Shown: positions 1-9,273, counted from the stretch's first letter. The stretch: DNA of 64,000 nucleotides from Cohaesibacter sp. ES.047 (GCF_900215505.1 NZ_LT907844.1:1116001-1180000), one strand, 5' to 3'. The notes: generated from the sequence alone by a model not told the origin. Translations and numbers: made by a program.

Positions 1-309
1 ACAGATGCTCTGGAAATGCTCGAGAGATGCGATGACGCCTTCGACCTGCTGCTGACCGATATCAAGATGCCGGAGATGGATGGCATCGAACTGGCTTTGA
101 GCGCAGCAAAAGACTGGCCTGAAATGACCATCTTGATGATGACCGGTTATGCGGATCAGCGCGAGAGGTGTGACAACCTCAATGCGATCGTGCATGACGT
201 GGTTTCAAAACCCTTTTCCCTCACCGAAATCCGCGGTGCCGTGCGCGATGCGCTTCGTGGTGAGGAAAGTGGCGAGCCTACTTCGATGGCGCACGCCATG
301 TATGGCTGA
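1..309 (+). CDS. cpdR: CpdR-like response regulator receiver protein (5' truncated)
   Basis: The reading frame is open from base 1 to a TGA at 307-309, so the N-terminus lies outside the window. What remains is the C-terminal two thirds of a receiver domain: the phospho-acceptor stretch TDIKMPEMDGIEL, the conserved threonine in MMTGYAD and the conserved lysine in SKPF. No output domain follows; the protein ends about 15 residues after the receiver fold. Stand-alone receivers with this sequence pattern in alphaproteobacteria are CpdR, which primes ClpXP for cell-cycle proteolysis. The CpdR name is inference from similarity and lack of an output domain; the receiver call is certain. A strong hairpin terminator follows. 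Confidence 0.75.
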   Translation, partial: TDALEMLERCDDAFDLLLTDIKMPEMDGIELALSAAKDWPEMTILMMTGYADQRERCDNLNAIVHDVVSKPFSLTEIRGAVRDALRGEESGEPTSMAHAMYG

Positions 310-339
310 ACGCACAGCCTCAGTCTTGGACAAAATGCA

Positions 340-366
340 AAAAGGGATGGTCGAGCCATCCCTTTT
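340..366. terminator. Bidirectional rho-independent terminator between cpdR and lysA
   Basis: An 11-bp perfect stem (340-350 with 356-366) closes a 5-base loop. It has A-runs on the left and T-runs on the right, so it can end transcription of both the plus-strand receiver gene and the minus-strand lysA. Confidence 0.85.
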
Positions 367-394
367 GTCTTTTGTGCCTTTTGTCGCCTAAAAT

Positions 395-1666
395 TCAGTC
401 CTCAAGCCAATCGGGGATCTGGTCGAGGCCAAGCAGCTCTTCATAGCTGGTTCGGGGGCGGATCACCTGCCACTGAGAGCCATTGACCAGCACTTCGGGC
501 ACCAATAGACGGCTGTTGTAGGTGTTTGCCTGAACCGCGCCATAGGCGCCGGCGGACATGATGGCGATGAGATCGCCCGACTGCATCTGCGGCAAGGGAC
601 GGTTCTGGGCCAGAAAATCCCCTGTCTCGCAAACCGGGCCGACGATATCGACATTGGATACCGGCGTGTCGAAATCCGGCTCCGTGATGGGACGCACATC
701 GTGCCACGCCTCATAGAGGGTGGGGCGGATGAGATCGTTCATGGCGCCATCGACGATGACGAAGGTCTTGCCTTCACCTTCCTTGCGATAGATGACCTCG
801 GTCACCAGAATCCCAGCGTTGCCAGCGATGAGGCGGCCGGGTTCGAAATAGACCTTGCAGCCGAGATCCTTGACGTGTTTCTTGACCGTTTCGCCATAGT
901 CGCGCGGCAGCGGCGGCGGAGACTGGTCCGTCTGGTAGGGAATGCCGAGGCCGCCGCCCAGATCAACATGATCGATCTCGTGACCGTCCGTGCGCAGATC
1001 CCGCACCAATTCGCCAAGGCGTTCGAACGCGGCATCAAATGGTTCGAGCTGTGTGATCTGGCTGCCGATATGCATGTCGATGCCGGTCACCTTGATGCCG
1101 GGCAGCGTGTTGGCACGGCGGTAGACCTCACGCGCCCGCTTCCAGGGAATGCCGAACTTGTTTTCCGATTTACCGGTGGCGATCTTGGCGTGGGTCTTGG
1201 CGTCAACATCGGGATTGATGCGCAGGGAAATACGCGCATCAAGACCCAGTTCGGACGCAATGAGGCTGAGATGCTCCAGCTCGGGTTCGGATTCGATGTT
1301 GAAGCACAAGATATCCTGCTTGAGCGCAAAGGTTAGCTCGCGGCGCGTCTTGCCAACACCGGAAAAGAGAATCTTGGAGGCGGGAATGCCAGCGGCAAGG
1401 GCCCGGCGGAGTTCGCCTTCAGAGACCACATCTGCTCCGGCCCCGAGGCGAGCGAGGGTCTTGAGTACGGCGATGTTCGAGTTTGCCTTCATGGCGTAGC
1501 AGATCAGCGAGGGAACATCGTTGAAGGTTTCTGCAAAGACGTTGAAGTGGCGTTCAAGGGTCGCTGTGGAGTAGACATAGAAGGGCGTGCCGACGGCGCT
1601 GGCGATTTCAGGGATCGCGACCTGTTCGGCGTGCATGACGCCATCGATGTATTCAAAATGATGCAT
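395..1666 (-). CDS. lysA: Diaminopimelate decarboxylase
   Basis: LysA decarboxylates meso-diaminopimelate to L-lysine, the last step of lysine synthesis, using pyridoxal phosphate in the cytoplasm. The 423-residue protein has the usual family length. K60 in YAMKANSN is the PLP Schiff-base lysine, the phosphate-binding loop GGGLGIPY lies near 237-244, the EPGR motif near 275-278, and C346 in PVCETGD is the catalytic cysteine donated across the dimer. The ATG at 1666 begins the characteristic MHHFEY start. It is the last gene of an argH-lptM-lysA set on the minus strand, 77 bp after lptM, an order common in Rhizobiales. Confidence 0.97.
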   Translation of the reverse strand: MHHFEYIDGVMHAEQVAIPEIASAVGTPFYVYSTATLERHFNVFAETFNDVPSLICYAMKANSNIAVLKTLARLGAGADVVSEGELRRALAAGIPASKILFSGVGKTRRELTFALKQDILCFNIESEPELEHLSLIASELGLDARISLRINPDVDAKTHAKIATGKSENKFGIPWKRAREVYRRANTLPGIKVTGIDMHIGSQITQLEPFDAAFERLGELVRDLRTDGHEIDHVDLGGGLGIPYQTDQSPPPLPRDYGETVKKHVKDLGCKVYFEPGRLIAGNAGILVTEVIYRKEGEGKTFVIVDGAMNDLIRPTLYEAWHDVRPITEPDFDTPVSNVDIVGPVCETGDFLAQNRPLPQMQSGDLIAIMSAGAYGAVQANTYNSRLLVPEVLVNGSQWQVIRPRTSYEELLGLDQIPDWLED

Positions 1667-1743
1667 GAAAGCCTCGTCACGCGCGGCTGAGTGCCCTCAA
1701 CCAGCAACGGTTGGGAAAGGCACGGGGGCCGTGTTGATGAAAA

Positions 1744-2007
1744 TCAGAGCAGCGGATCGAGAATGAAACCGTCGTCGGGCGCCTTGGTCGGGGTGCTCGT
1801 GTCCTTGTCGGCGCCAATGATCAGAAGATCATTGTTCTCGGGATCGGCTATGTCGGTCTGAACATTGGTGTTGGCGGTTGGCGGCTCGAGCGGACCACGC
1901 TGGCCACAGGCTGCAAGACCAGCGGCAAGGAGCAGGATGGCCAGAGCCTTTGTTCCATTTAGGGTGCCTGTGCGGGCAATCGTCGGGCGTGCGCTCAGAA
2001 TGGGCAT
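1744..2007 (-). CDS. lptM: LptM-type small lipoprotein
   Basis: This is an 87-residue lipoprotein. A hydrophobic signal segment ends in the lipobox LAAC with lipidated C34, followed at once by GQRGPLEPP, the short motif that defines the LptM (YifL) family. LptM helps the LPS transport protein LptD form its correct disulfides in the outer membrane. The rest is a low-complexity acidic tail. I chose the ATG at 2007 because an AAGGA-like ribosome site precedes it; longer versions start at an ATG at 2034 or a TTG at 2043 and add a poor signal-peptide n-region. It sits between argH and lysA, as in many alphaproteobacteria. Confidence 0.85.
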   Translation of the reverse strand: MPILSARPTIARTGTLNGTKALAILLLAAGLAACGQRGPLEPPTANTNVQTDIADPENNDLLIIGADKDTSTPTKAPDDGFILDPLL

Positions 2008-2125
2008 TGCTTGAATCCTTGCGTCAGACGACATGGTCTGCAAACGGGGTGTCTTGCCGCCTTGGGAACGGCCCGGGCGGGGCGCTGTTCAGTGCGCCAG
2101 CACCCATCTTGTTCAGTTGCTTCGA

Positions 2126-3526
2126 CTATTGCTTGGCTGCTCTTTCTTTTTCAAGTCTTTTCAGCCAGCTTTTTGCCTGTTTTTTGACATTTGCCGGTGC
2201 TGTGCCGCCGTAGGAGGTGCGGCTGCGGACCGACTTGTCGACCGACAGAACCGAGAAGACATCCTCGGTGATGGTTGGTTCGACAGTCTGCATGTCTTCA
2301 AGGCTGAGGCGATGGAGTTCGATATTGCGCTCGGCGGCCATGGCCACGAGGCTGCCCGTGACGTGGTGGGCGTTGCGGAAAGGCATGCCAAGTGTGCGCA
2401 CCAGCCAGTCGGCCAGATCGGTTGCGGTCGAGTAGCCCGAGCCAGCAGCTTTTTTCAGCTCTTTGACGTTGGGCTCAAGGTCGGTGACCATGCCTGTCAT
2501 CGCAGCGACGCACAAAGACAGGTTCTGAAGCGCGTCGAAGGTCTGTTCCTTGTCTTCCTGCATGTCCTTGGAGTAGGCGAGCGGCAGTCCCTTCATGACA
2601 ATGAGCAGGGCGTTGAGTGCACCCATGATCCGGCCGGATTTGGCGCGCACCAGCTCGGCTGCGTCCGGATTGCGCTTTTGCGGCATGATGGACGAGCCGG
2701 TGGAGAATTTGTCCGATAGCTTGACGAAGCGGAACTGGGCCGAGGACCAGATAACCAGCTCTTCGGCAAATCGGGACAGATGCACCGCACAGATCGATGC
2801 TGCCGATAGGGCCTCGAGTGCGAAGTCACGATCAGACACCCCATCAAGGGAGTTGGCAACCGGGCGATCAAAGCCAAGGCTCTTGGCGGTCATGTGGCGG
2901 TCGATGGGAAAGGACGTGCCAGCCAGCGCGGCACAGCCGAGCGGGCTTTCATTCATGCGCTTGCGGGCATCCTGAACCCTGCCGCGGTCGCGGGCGAGCA
3001 TTTCCACATAGGCCAGCATGTGGTGGCCAAAGGTCACCGGCTGTGCGCTCTGAAGATGAGTGAAGCCGGGCATGACGACATTGGCGCAGTCCATCGCCTT
3101 ATCGGCAAAGGCCTGTTGCAGATCAGCCAACTGGCCATCGAGCGTGTCGAGGGTATCGCGCACCCAGAGGCGGAAGTCGGTCGCGACCTGATCGTTGCGC
3201 GAACGGGCCGTGTGCAGGCGTCCGGCGGTGGGGCCAACCAATTCGGAGAGGCGGCTTTCCACATTCATGTGAATGTCTTCCAGCGCACGCGAAAAAGTGA
3301 ACGTGCCTGCCTCAATTTCTCCCGCGATTGTGTCTAGACCCTGTTTAATGACTTTGGCATCATCGGCGTCAACGATGCCCTGTTGGGCCAGCATGGTCAC
3401 GTGAGCTTTCGATCCGGCAATGTCCTGGGCGTAGAGTTTCTTGTCGAAATCGATGGAGGCGTTGATTTCTTCCATGATGGCGTCTGGGCCTTCAGAGAAT
3501 CTGCCGCCCCACATTTTGTTGCTCAT
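2126..3526 (-). CDS. argH: Argininosuccinate lyase
   Basis: ArgH cleaves argininosuccinate to arginine and fumarate, the final step of arginine synthesis. The 466-residue length matches the family. Landmarks in order are the MWGGRF N-terminus, TARSRNDQ near 106-113, the THLQSAQP region near 157-163 and the fumarase/lyase signature [12 protein letters not shown] at 277-288, which carries the mobile catalytic serine loop. The ATG at 3526 gives the conserved N-terminus. It leads the argH-lptM-lysA set and is transcribed away from tlpA. Confidence 0.97.
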   Translation of the reverse strand: MSNKMWGGRFSEGPDAIMEEINASIDFDKKLYAQDIAGSKAHVTMLAQQGIVDADDAKVIKQGLDTIAGEIEAGTFTFSRALEDIHMNVESRLSELVGPTAGRLHTARSRNDQVATDFRLWVRDTLDTLDGQLADLQQAFADKAMDCANVVMPGFTHLQSAQPVTFGHHMLAYVEMLARDRGRVQDARKRMNESPLGCAALAGTSFPIDRHMTAKSLGFDRPVANSLDGVSDRDFALEALSAASICAVHLSRFAEELVIWSSAQFRFVKLSDKFSTGSSIMPQKRNPDAAELVRAKSGRIMGALNALLIVMKGLPLAYSKDMQEDKEQTFDALQNLSLCVAAMTGMVTDLEPNVKELKKAAGSGYSTATDLADWLVRTLGMPFRNAHHVTGSLVAMAAERNIELHRLSLEDMQTVEPTITEDVFSVLSVDKSVRSRTSYGGTAPANVKKQAKSWLKRLEKERAAKQ

Positions 3527-3675
3527 AATGCTGTTCCGTTGATCAAGTCTTGACGTCGTGCAGCTTTATGCCACAACAAAACTGGGCTGTCAGCGTTTTT
3601 GCCGTTAAATCGCTCAGGGCCGGTGAAAAGCGAAATCAGGATCTCCAGAATCTGGGGACCGTCAGGAAGCAAAGG

Positions 3676-4308
3676 ATGGGTAGAATGCTGCCAAGAGATT
3701 CGATCGGTCGGATGCATGGGTATTTGGGTGGACTGGTTTTGGGCCTTGCCCTGCTGGCTCCGGTTTCCGTTATGGCGGAGGCTTCCTGTCCGGCATCAAA
3801 GGCCCGTGTCGAGGCGATTGACCCGCTGATCAAGGGCCCGATCGCTGCGTTGCAGACCGGTGGTCACCCCTATGACATGTCGACCCTTGCCTTCAAGAAA
3901 GAAGACGGCAGCGATGTTTCGCTGGCTGATTTCAAGGGCAAGACAGTGCTGGTCAACCTCTGGGCGACCTGGTGCGCGCCCTGCCGCGAGGAAATGCCCG
4001 ATCTTGATGCGTTGCAGGCCGCGCTTGGTGGCGATGACTTCGAGGTGGTGACCGTCAGCCTTGACCGCTCGGCACCGGGCAAGGCGCGGGAGTTCTTTGA
4101 TGACGTGGGTGTGGACCATCTGGCGCTCTATTATGATGCGAAGATGAAGCTGTTCCCGCTTCTCCGCTCCAAGGGCCTCGCCTTCGGAATGCCAACGACA
4201 CTGGTCATCGACAAGGATGGTTGCTCGCTGGCGCATCTGTCGGGCCCCGCTCAGTGGGCGGCTGATCAGGCCAAGCTGTTGGTCAAGACGACGATCGAAG
4301 CCGAGTGA
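3676..4308 (+). CDS. tlpA: TlpA-family membrane-anchored thiol:disulfide reductase
   Basis: This is a thioredoxin-fold protein that reduces disulfides in the periplasm; family members serve cytochrome c and cytochrome oxidase assembly. In the 210-residue form, a single membrane anchor lies at about 16-33. The redoxin domain follows, with active-site C100 and C103 in [13 protein letters not shown] and a conserved GMPTTLVID cis-proline segment. The ATG at 3676 has an AGGAAG ribosome site 6 bases upstream; the frame is open back to a TTG at 3550 but that adds no family-like sequence. It is divergent from argH, an arrangement common in rhizobia, and ends at a strong terminator. Confidence 0.9.
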   Translation: MGRMLPRDSIGRMHGYLGGLVLGLALLAPVSVMAEASCPASKARVEAIDPLIKGPIAALQTGGHPYDMSTLAFKKEDGSDVSLADFKGKTVLVNLWATWCAPCREEMPDLDALQAALGGDDFEVVTVSLDRSAPGKAREFFDDVGVDHLALYYDAKMKLFPLLRSKGLAFGMPTTLVIDKDGCSLAHLSGPAQWAADQAKLLVKTTIEAE

Positions 4309-4365
4309 CTTTTGCGCCTGTTGTTGTTTGAAGATGGGTATCTTCATTGCTGTCGGTTGAGAATG

Positions 4366-4395
4366 AAAAAGGCCCAGCGTAGGCCGGGCCTTTTT
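4366..4395. terminator. Bidirectional terminator between tlpA and the small minus-strand gene
   Basis: A 10-bp stem (4366-4375 with 4386-4395) pairs AAAAAGGCCC with its complement around a 10-base loop. The T-run serves tlpA and the A-run serves the minus-strand gene. Confidence 0.85.
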
Positions 4396-4416
4396 GATCC
4401 GATGCGTGATGGGCGA

Positions 4417-4623
4417 TCAGGCTTTGGTGTCGACCACCTTGCCCATGCCTGGGGGCGCAGAACCTGAATTATCAATGCCTTGCTGGACAAGTTTGTCGAG
4501 CATGCCAGCCATGGCGTTGTCAGCGTTGTGGGCGATGGTGGTCAGCGTCGCGCCAAGGTCCATTCTTCCTTGCAAAGCGTTACTGTAGGCGACACCGGCA
4601 CCGAGAGTTCCGACTGAAGACAT
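4417..4623 (-). CDS. Small YjfB-like protein (putative motility protein family)
   Basis: This 68-residue protein has an alanine-rich helical middle, a LDKLVQQ stretch near 42-48 and a C-terminal GKVVDTKA. This resembles the small YjfB family (annotated as putative motility protein, function not established). An AAGGAG ribosome site lies 8 bases before the ATG at 4623, which supports real translation. It is a single-gene unit between a shared terminator and hbd. The family assignment is by eye and moderate only. Confidence 0.55.
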   Translation of the reverse strand: MSSVGTLGAGVAYSNALQGRMDLGATLTTIAHNADNAMAGMLDKLVQQGIDNSGSAPPGMGKVVDTKA

Positions 4624-4755
4624 CAGGGCTTCTCCTTTTGCTGTTTCGCTACTTTCTCACCTCATTGTGGTGGTGCCGGGTTAATACGCAGTAAAGAGAC
4701 ATTTACAGAAATAAAGGCAGCTCCGCGCTTCTCTGAAGGGGATTGCATATAAGAA

Positions 4756-4780
4756 AAGCCGGAAGGGATGCTTCCGGCTT
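4756..4780 (-). terminator. Terminator downstream of hbd
   Basis: A perfect 10-bp stem (4756-4765 with 4771-4780) has a 5-base loop. On the minus strand it is followed by a T-rich stretch, 42 bases past the hbd stop. Confidence 0.8.
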
Positions 4781-4821
4781 CAATATTTGTTTCTTTATGT
4801 GTCTGGTGTGTCTGATATGGC

Positions 4822-5703
4822 CTAGCGGGTCGGAACAGGCTCTTCGCCGCGATAGTCGTAAAAACCGCGTTTGGCTTTGCGGCCAAGCCAGCCAGCTTCG
4901 ACATATTTGACGAGCAGCGGGCAGGGGCGATATTTGGAGTCTGCCAAACCCTCATAGAGCACCTGCATGATCGACAGGCAGGTATCGAGGCCGATAAAGT
5001 CGGCAAGCTGCAGCGGGCCCATGGGATGGTTGGCCCCGAGACGCATGGCCGTGTCGATGGATTCCACATTGCCCACGCCCTCATACAGGGTGTAGATCGC
5101 TTCGTTGATCATTGGCAGAAGAATGCGGTTGACCATGAAGGCGGGGAAATCTTCAGATACCGCAACGGTCTTGCCCAGACTGTCGGCGAATTTCTTGGAG
5201 GTGACGAAGGTGTTCTCGTCGGTGGCGATGCCGCGCACCAGTTCGATCAGCTTCATGACTGGCACCGGGTTCATGAAATGGATGCCGATGAATTGCTCTG
5301 CCCGGTCGGTCGCAGCCGCAAGACGGGTGATCGAAATGGAGGATGTGTTGGAGGCGATCATCGCATCGGGATGCAGAACAGGGATCACCGCCTGAAAAAT
5401 CTTGCGTTTGGTTTCCTCATGCTCGGTCGCAGCCTCGATCACGAGATCGACACCGCCCATGTCATCGAGGGCAAGGGACGGCTTGATCAGGTCGAGGGCC
5501 TTGTTTTTTTCGCTATCAGAGATCGCTCCCTTGGAGACCTGGCGGGCCAAATTGCCTTGAATGGTGGCCATGCCCTTGTCCAGATTGTTCTTGTCCAGAT
5601 CGTTCAATACGACGTCATAGCCAGACAGGGCGCAGACGTGGGCGATGCCGTTGCCCATCTGGCCCGCGCCAATGATACCAACTTTCTTGATTTCCGAGAT
5701 CAT
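4822..5703 (-). CDS. hbd: 3-hydroxybutyryl-CoA dehydrogenase
   Basis: This NAD(P)-dependent enzyme interconverts acetoacetyl-CoA and 3-hydroxybutyryl-CoA. The 293-residue form starts at the ATG at 5703 with ISEIKKVGIIGAGQMG; its Rossmann loop GAGQMG is at residues 12-17. The catalytic region IHFMNPVPVMKL and the C-terminal domain with LGANHPMGPLQLADFIGLD are typical. A GTG at 5712 would add three residues. Known acetyl-CoA assimilation routes place this enzyme upstream of crotonyl-CoA, so it likely feeds the ccr/ecm/mcd pathway in this window. A palindrome shared with the ccr/ecm region lies about 140 bp upstream. Confidence 0.93.
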   Translation of the reverse strand: MISEIKKVGIIGAGQMGNGIAHVCALSGYDVVLNDLDKNNLDKGMATIQGNLARQVSKGAISDSEKNKALDLIKPSLALDDMGGVDLVIEAATEHEETKRKIFQAVIPVLHPDAMIASNTSSISITRLAAATDRAEQFIGIHFMNPVPVMKLIELVRGIATDENTFVTSKKFADSLGKTVAVSEDFPAFMVNRILLPMINEAIYTLYEGVGNVESIDTAMRLGANHPMGPLQLADFIGLDTCLSIMQVLYEGLADSKYRPCPLLVKYVEAGWLGRKAKRGFYDYRGEEPVPTR

Positions 5704-5839
5704 TATGCTCACCGATTACCGCTGTGGGCGGCCGCTCCTCAGGTTTGCTTTTCAGGTTATCCTTGCTGAATTCTACAGAGGCGGTCCGATGGCCGCACTC
5801 CCCCCAGAATGCAGGTCGAAAGTTTGGCAGACTTTTGCT

Positions 5840-5858
5840 CATTTCGCAAATGCGAAAG
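5840..5858. promoter_or_regulatory. Palindrome upstream of hbd, candidate operator
   Basis: The 19-base element CATTTCGCAAATGCGAAAG contains the perfect palindrome TTTCGCAAATGCGAAA. Nearly the same sequence occurs at 16432-16450 between ccr and ecm. It lies about 137-155 bp upstream of the hbd start. Regulator unknown. Confidence 0.45.
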
Positions 5859-5860
5859 AC

Positions 5861-5886
5861 GAAAGGGCACCGAGAGGTACCCTTTC
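5861..5886 (-). terminator. Probable terminator of the etfBA operon
   Basis: An 11-bp stem with one mismatch (5861-5871 with 5876-5886) closes a GAGA loop. It lies about 80 bases past the etfA stop on the minus strand and is followed by a modest T-containing stretch. Confidence 0.55.
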
Positions 5887-5967
5887 TGCGTTTCGTATGG
5901 TGAAAACCTGCTTTGCAGCAAGATCTTTGCACTTTGGTGTTGCGATGCAGCGAGCCGCAAGGGCGCG

Positions 5968-6897
5968 TCAGAGCGCCTTTTCGAGCTCGGGCAGAACATC
6001 GAAGAGGTCGCCGACGATGCCATAGTCCGCGACCTGGAAGATCGGGGCTTCTTCGTCCTTGTTGATGGCGACGATCACCTTGGAATCCTTCATGCCTGCA
6101 AGATGCTGGATGGCACCGGAAATGCCAGCTGCAATGTAAAGCTCGGGAGCGACGACCTTGCCGGTCTGGCCGACCTGAAGATCGTTGGCTGCATAGCCAG
6201 CATCGACTGCGGCACGCGACGCGCCGATGGCGGCACCGAGCTTGTCGGCAATCGGCGTCAGGATTGCATTGAACTGCTCTTCTGATGCGAGCCCACGACC
6301 ACCAGAGATGATGACGCGGGCGCTTGCCAGCTCGGGACGATCTGAATCGGAGAGTTCCTGACCGACATAGCTGACGTTTGAAGGCGCATCGGCTGCTGTG
6401 ATGGTTTCAATCGCAGCCGAGCCGTCGGTGCCCGCTGCCGCAAAGTTGGCGGTCCGGACCGTGATGACCTTCTTGGCATCCTTGCTCTTGACCGTCTGCA
6501 TGGCGTTGCCCGCATAGGTCGGACGTTCAAAGGTGTCTGCTGCAATCACCTTGGTGATTTCGGACAGCTGCATCACATCAAGAAGGGCTGCGATGCGCGG
6601 CATGGTGTTTTTGCCGTTGGCCGTGGCGGGTGCGACGAATGCGTCATAGCTGTCAGCCAGCGCGAGCACTTGCGCGGAGACCGCTTCGGCGAGCTGCGGA
6701 GCCAGAGCGTCGCTTTCAGCGACCAGCACCTTGGCTGCGCCAGCCAGTTTGGCGGCCTCATCGGCGGCTACCGCGCAATCCTTACCGGCAACGAGGATAT
6801 GCACTTCGCTCCCAAGTTCCAAAGCTGCGGTGAGCGCCTTTGCAGTGGCTTCGTTCAGTGCCGTGTTGTTGTGTTCGGCAATCAGAAGGGTTGTCAT
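5968..6897 (-). CDS. etfA: Electron transfer flavoprotein, alpha subunit
   Basis: EtfA carries the FAD of the EtfAB heterodimer, which takes electrons from acyl-CoA dehydrogenases and passes them to ETF:quinone oxidoreductase. The 309-residue length is normal. The C-terminal FAD domain (about 190-309) shows [30 protein letters not shown] and the adenine-binding DLFDVLPEL end. The ATG at 6897 is preceded by GAGGAG. It follows etfB by 23 bp. The nearby mcd product, methylsuccinyl-CoA dehydrogenase, is a likely electron donor. Confidence 0.96.
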   Translation of the reverse strand: MTTLLIAEHNNTALNEATAKALTAALELGSEVHILVAGKDCAVAADEAAKLAGAAKVLVAESDALAPQLAEAVSAQVLALADSYDAFVAPATANGKNTMPRIAALLDVMQLSEITKVIAADTFERPTYAGNAMQTVKSKDAKKVITVRTANFAAAGTDGSAAIETITAADAPSNVSYVGQELSDSDRPELASARVIISGGRGLASEEQFNAILTPIADKLGAAIGASRAAVDAGYAANDLQVGQTGKVVAPELYIAAGISGAIQHLAGMKDSKVIVAINKDEEAPIFQVADYGIVGDLFDVLPELEKAL

Positions 6898-6920
6898 TGT
6901 CGTAATCTCCTCAGGTTGCC

Positions 6921-7670
6921 TTACAGGACACCGGCTTCGTTTTTCAGTTTGTCGACGAGTTCGGCAACACTTTCGACCTTGATGCCAGCCTTGCGAGCTT
7001 CGGGTTCGGCGGTCGAGAGCACTTCGAGGCGCGGTGTGACGTCAACGCCCAGATCGGCCACTTCCTTGATATCGAGCGGCTTTTTCTTGGCCTTCATGAT
7101 GTTGGGAAGGGAGGCGTAACGCGGTTCATTGAGGCGCAGGTCGGAGGTGACAACCGCTGGCAGCGTAAGCTTGAGCTTCTGCATGCCACCGTCAATCTCG
7201 CGGGTCACGGCGAGCGCATCACCATCGACTTCAAGATTGGAGGCAAAGGTGCCCTGAGGCCAGCCCAGAAGTGCGGCAAGCATCTGTCCGGTCTGGTTGG
7301 CGTCGTCATCAATGGCCTGCTTGCCGACGATGACAAGGCCGGGCTCTTCTTCTTCCACCACGGATTTGAGCAGTTTGGCAACAGCGAGTGGCTCAACCGT
7401 TTCGTCTGTTTTGAGCACAATGGCGCGATCAGCGCCCATCGCAAGCCCGGTGCGCAAGGTTTCCTGAGCCTGCTGCGGGCCGACGGAGACCAGAATGATC
7501 TCGCTGGCAACGCCTGCTTCCTTCATGCGGATGGCTTCTTCAACGGAAATCTCGTCGAACGGGTTCATGGACATCTTTACATTGGCCAGTTCTACGCCCG
7601 ATCCATCGGACTTGACGCGAATTTTGACGTTGTAATCGACAACCCGTTTCACGGGTACGAGAATTTTCAT
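6921..7670 (-). CDS. etfB: Electron transfer flavoprotein, beta subunit
   Basis: EtfB is the AMP-binding partner of EtfA. The 249-residue protein starts [14 protein letters not shown]. It has the conserved [16 protein letters not shown] segment near 37-52, the [24 protein letters not shown] recognition-loop region and a C-terminal arm that wraps the partner. It is first in the etfBA operon. The 249-bp upstream gap holds a 14-bp palindrome that may regulate the operon. Confidence 0.96.
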   Translation of the reverse strand: MKILVPVKRVVDYNVKIRVKSDGSGVELANVKMSMNPFDEISVEEAIRMKEAGVASEIILVSVGPQQAQETLRTGLAMGADRAIVLKTDETVEPLAVAKLLKSVVEEEEPGLVIVGKQAIDDDANQTGQMLAALLGWPQGTFASNLEVDGDALAVTREIDGGMQKLKLTLPAVVTSDLRLNEPRYASLPNIMKAKKKPLDIKEVADLGVDVTPRLEVLSTAEPEARKAGIKVESVAELVDKLKNEAGVL

Positions 7671-7904
7671 TGTCTGTATCTCCGGAATGGACCTGTTTGG
7701 GGTTCCATCTGTTTGGTCGGTGATGTCGGCATTCCGAACGGGTCAAGGTGGCAGGATGCTTCCTGATTTCTCACTCGTGACGCTTCAGTCAAACCGATAT
7801 TGCGATCATTGATCCCTTATGGCTGGAAAAGGACGGTAATGGCCCATTCTGGGGCTGTCAACAATCCGTGCGTAGGAGAACAATGACTTTTCATCATGCT
7901 GACG

Positions 7905-7918
7905 TTACGTATACGTAA
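7905..7918. promoter_or_regulatory. LiuR-like palindrome upstream of etfBA
   Basis: TTACGTATACGTAA is a perfect 14-bp palindrome, 235 bp upstream of the etfB start and just past the rhomboid stop codon. It resembles the TTACG-CGTAA type motif reported for the MerR-family regulator LiuR of acyl-CoA catabolism genes. Assignment is inference. Confidence 0.4.
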
Positions 7919-7919
7919 T

Positions 7920-8609
7920 TTATCCACTGCGTTGGAAAAGCGAAACCGATTTTCGCTTCATCACCGGCAGAAGGATGGCACCGGTAAGCGCGCCTCCGAT
8001 ATGGGCCCACCAGGCCACCACGTCATCGGTCGAGGTGACGGAATTGTAGACCTGCAAAGCGAGCCATGCCCCAAGGCACCAGAGGGCGGGAATGGGGAGT
8101 GGGATGCGGCCAAGGATCAGGATCCAGACGCGCACGTTGGGGTGTAGCAGAAGGTAGGCCATGATGATGCCGGCGGTCGCGCCTGACGCGCCGATCAGAG
8201 GAATCGGAGACCCCCAGTTGGCCAACATGTGAACAAGGGCCGCGCCCATCGCACAGAGGCAATAGAACAAGAGAAAGCGGACGTGGCCCAAGGCATCCTC
8301 GACATTGTCGCCAAAGACCCACAGGAAGGCCATGTTGCCGATGAGATGCATCCAGTCGACATGAAGAAAGGCATAGGAGAGGGGCGAGGTCAAAAGGACC
8401 GGGTTGCCTTGCGCGATCTCATCGAGACTGAAGGTAGCAAAGATATCCGGAACGAGGCCATAGGCCACCGCGTAGTCCTGCAGGAGGAAGCCTCCTGCAC
8501 CGGATTGGGTGATCAGATGGACGAGGACATTGAGGGCGATCAGGCCGAAGGTGACATATTGCAGGCGGACATGAACGAGTTCATTCTTGTCGTGCAGCGG
8601 GATGAACAT
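7920..8609 (-). CDS. Rhomboid family intramembrane serine protease
   Basis: This polytopic membrane protein of 229 residues has about six hydrophobic segments. The catalytic serine S142 sits in the GASGATAG motif and its partner H203 in WWAHIGGALTG. The HLIGNMAFLWVFGDNVE stretch (88-104) supplies the conserved histidine/asparagine of the active-site region. Rhomboids cut transmembrane helices inside the bilayer; the substrate here cannot be inferred. It lies upstream of etfBA and downstream of the adenosyltransferase on the same strand, but the gaps suggest a separate unit. Confidence 0.92.
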   Translation of the reverse strand: MFIPLHDKNELVHVRLQYVTFGLIALNVLVHLITQSGAGGFLLQDYAVAYGLVPDIFATFSLDEIAQGNPVLLTSPLSYAFLHVDWMHLIGNMAFLWVFGDNVEDALGHVRFLLFYCLCAMGAALVHMLANWGSPIPLIGASGATAGIIMAYLLLHPNVRVWILILGRIPLPIPALWCLGAWLALQVYNSVTSTDDVVAWWAHIGGALTGAILLPVMKRKSVSLFQRSG

Positions 8610-8694
8610 GGCGCATTGCCCTCCGGACGGTCATGGTCGCCGTTTCGTGCTCTGAGAAAAGCCCGTATCTGGCCCGGTTATCAACGGTTATGGC

Positions 8695-9273
8695 CTAACG
8701 GTTCTGACCGGGAACCCATAGCACATCCTTTTGGCCCTTGTCGTTTGTCCAGCGTGCCGCGACGAAAAAGAAGTCCGACAGGCGGTTCACATACTGGATG
8801 CACTCAGGGGAAACCGGCTCTTCCTCTATGGCGGCCAAGGCCGTGATCAGGCGTTCGGCACGGCGGGAAATGGTGCGGCAAAGGTGAAGGGCTGCAGAGG
8901 CGCGGCTGCCACCGGGCAGAACGAAGCTTTTGAGCGGTTCGAGATCGGTGTTGAGCAGGTCGATCTGCTTTTCGAGCCGCTCGACTTGGGCTGCCGTTAC
9001 GCGCAAGGGCTCGTAGGAAAGCGCCTCGCCAGTGTCGGGCGTGCACAGGTCCGCGCCGAGATCGAACAGATCGTTCTGGATCTCTGCAAGCATCGCATCG
9101 AGTTCGGGCGCGTCATGGGGTTCAAGGCGCGCCAGCCCGACCGTGGCGTTGGTTTCGTCGACGGTGCCATAGGCTTCGACGCGCAGGTCATGCTTGACGC
9201 GACGTTCGCCGCTGCCCAGCATGGTCATGCCTTTGTCGCCGGTGCGGGTGTAGATCTTGTTGAGGCGGACCAT
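8695..9273 (-). CDS. Cob(I)alamin adenosyltransferase, PduO/MMAB type
   Basis: This enzyme transfers adenosyl from ATP to cob(I)alamin to make adenosylcobalamin. The 192-residue protein has the N-terminal ATP loop YTRTGDKG (8-15), the R-R-A-E-R motif in SRRAERL (136-142) and the NRLSDFFF segment (163-170), all diagnostic of the PduO/MMAB family. It should load the B12-dependent mutase encoded by ecm about 8 kb away. The start ATG at 9273 gives the canonical MVRLNKIYTRTGDKG. Confidence 0.94.
   Translation of the reverse strand: MVRLNKIYTRTGDKGMTMLGSGERRVKHDLRVEAYGTVDETNATVGLARLEPHDAPELDAMLAEIQNDLFDLGADLCTPDTGEALSYEPLRVTAAQVERLEKQIDLLNTDLEPLKSFVLPGGSRASAALHLCRTISRRAERLITALAAIEEEPVSPECIQYVNRLSDFFFVAARWTNDKGQKDVLWVPGQNR

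Noticed and set aside
701-1336. 211-codon plus-strand frame
   Set aside because: Antisense to lysA, whose catalytic motifs are intact on the other strand.
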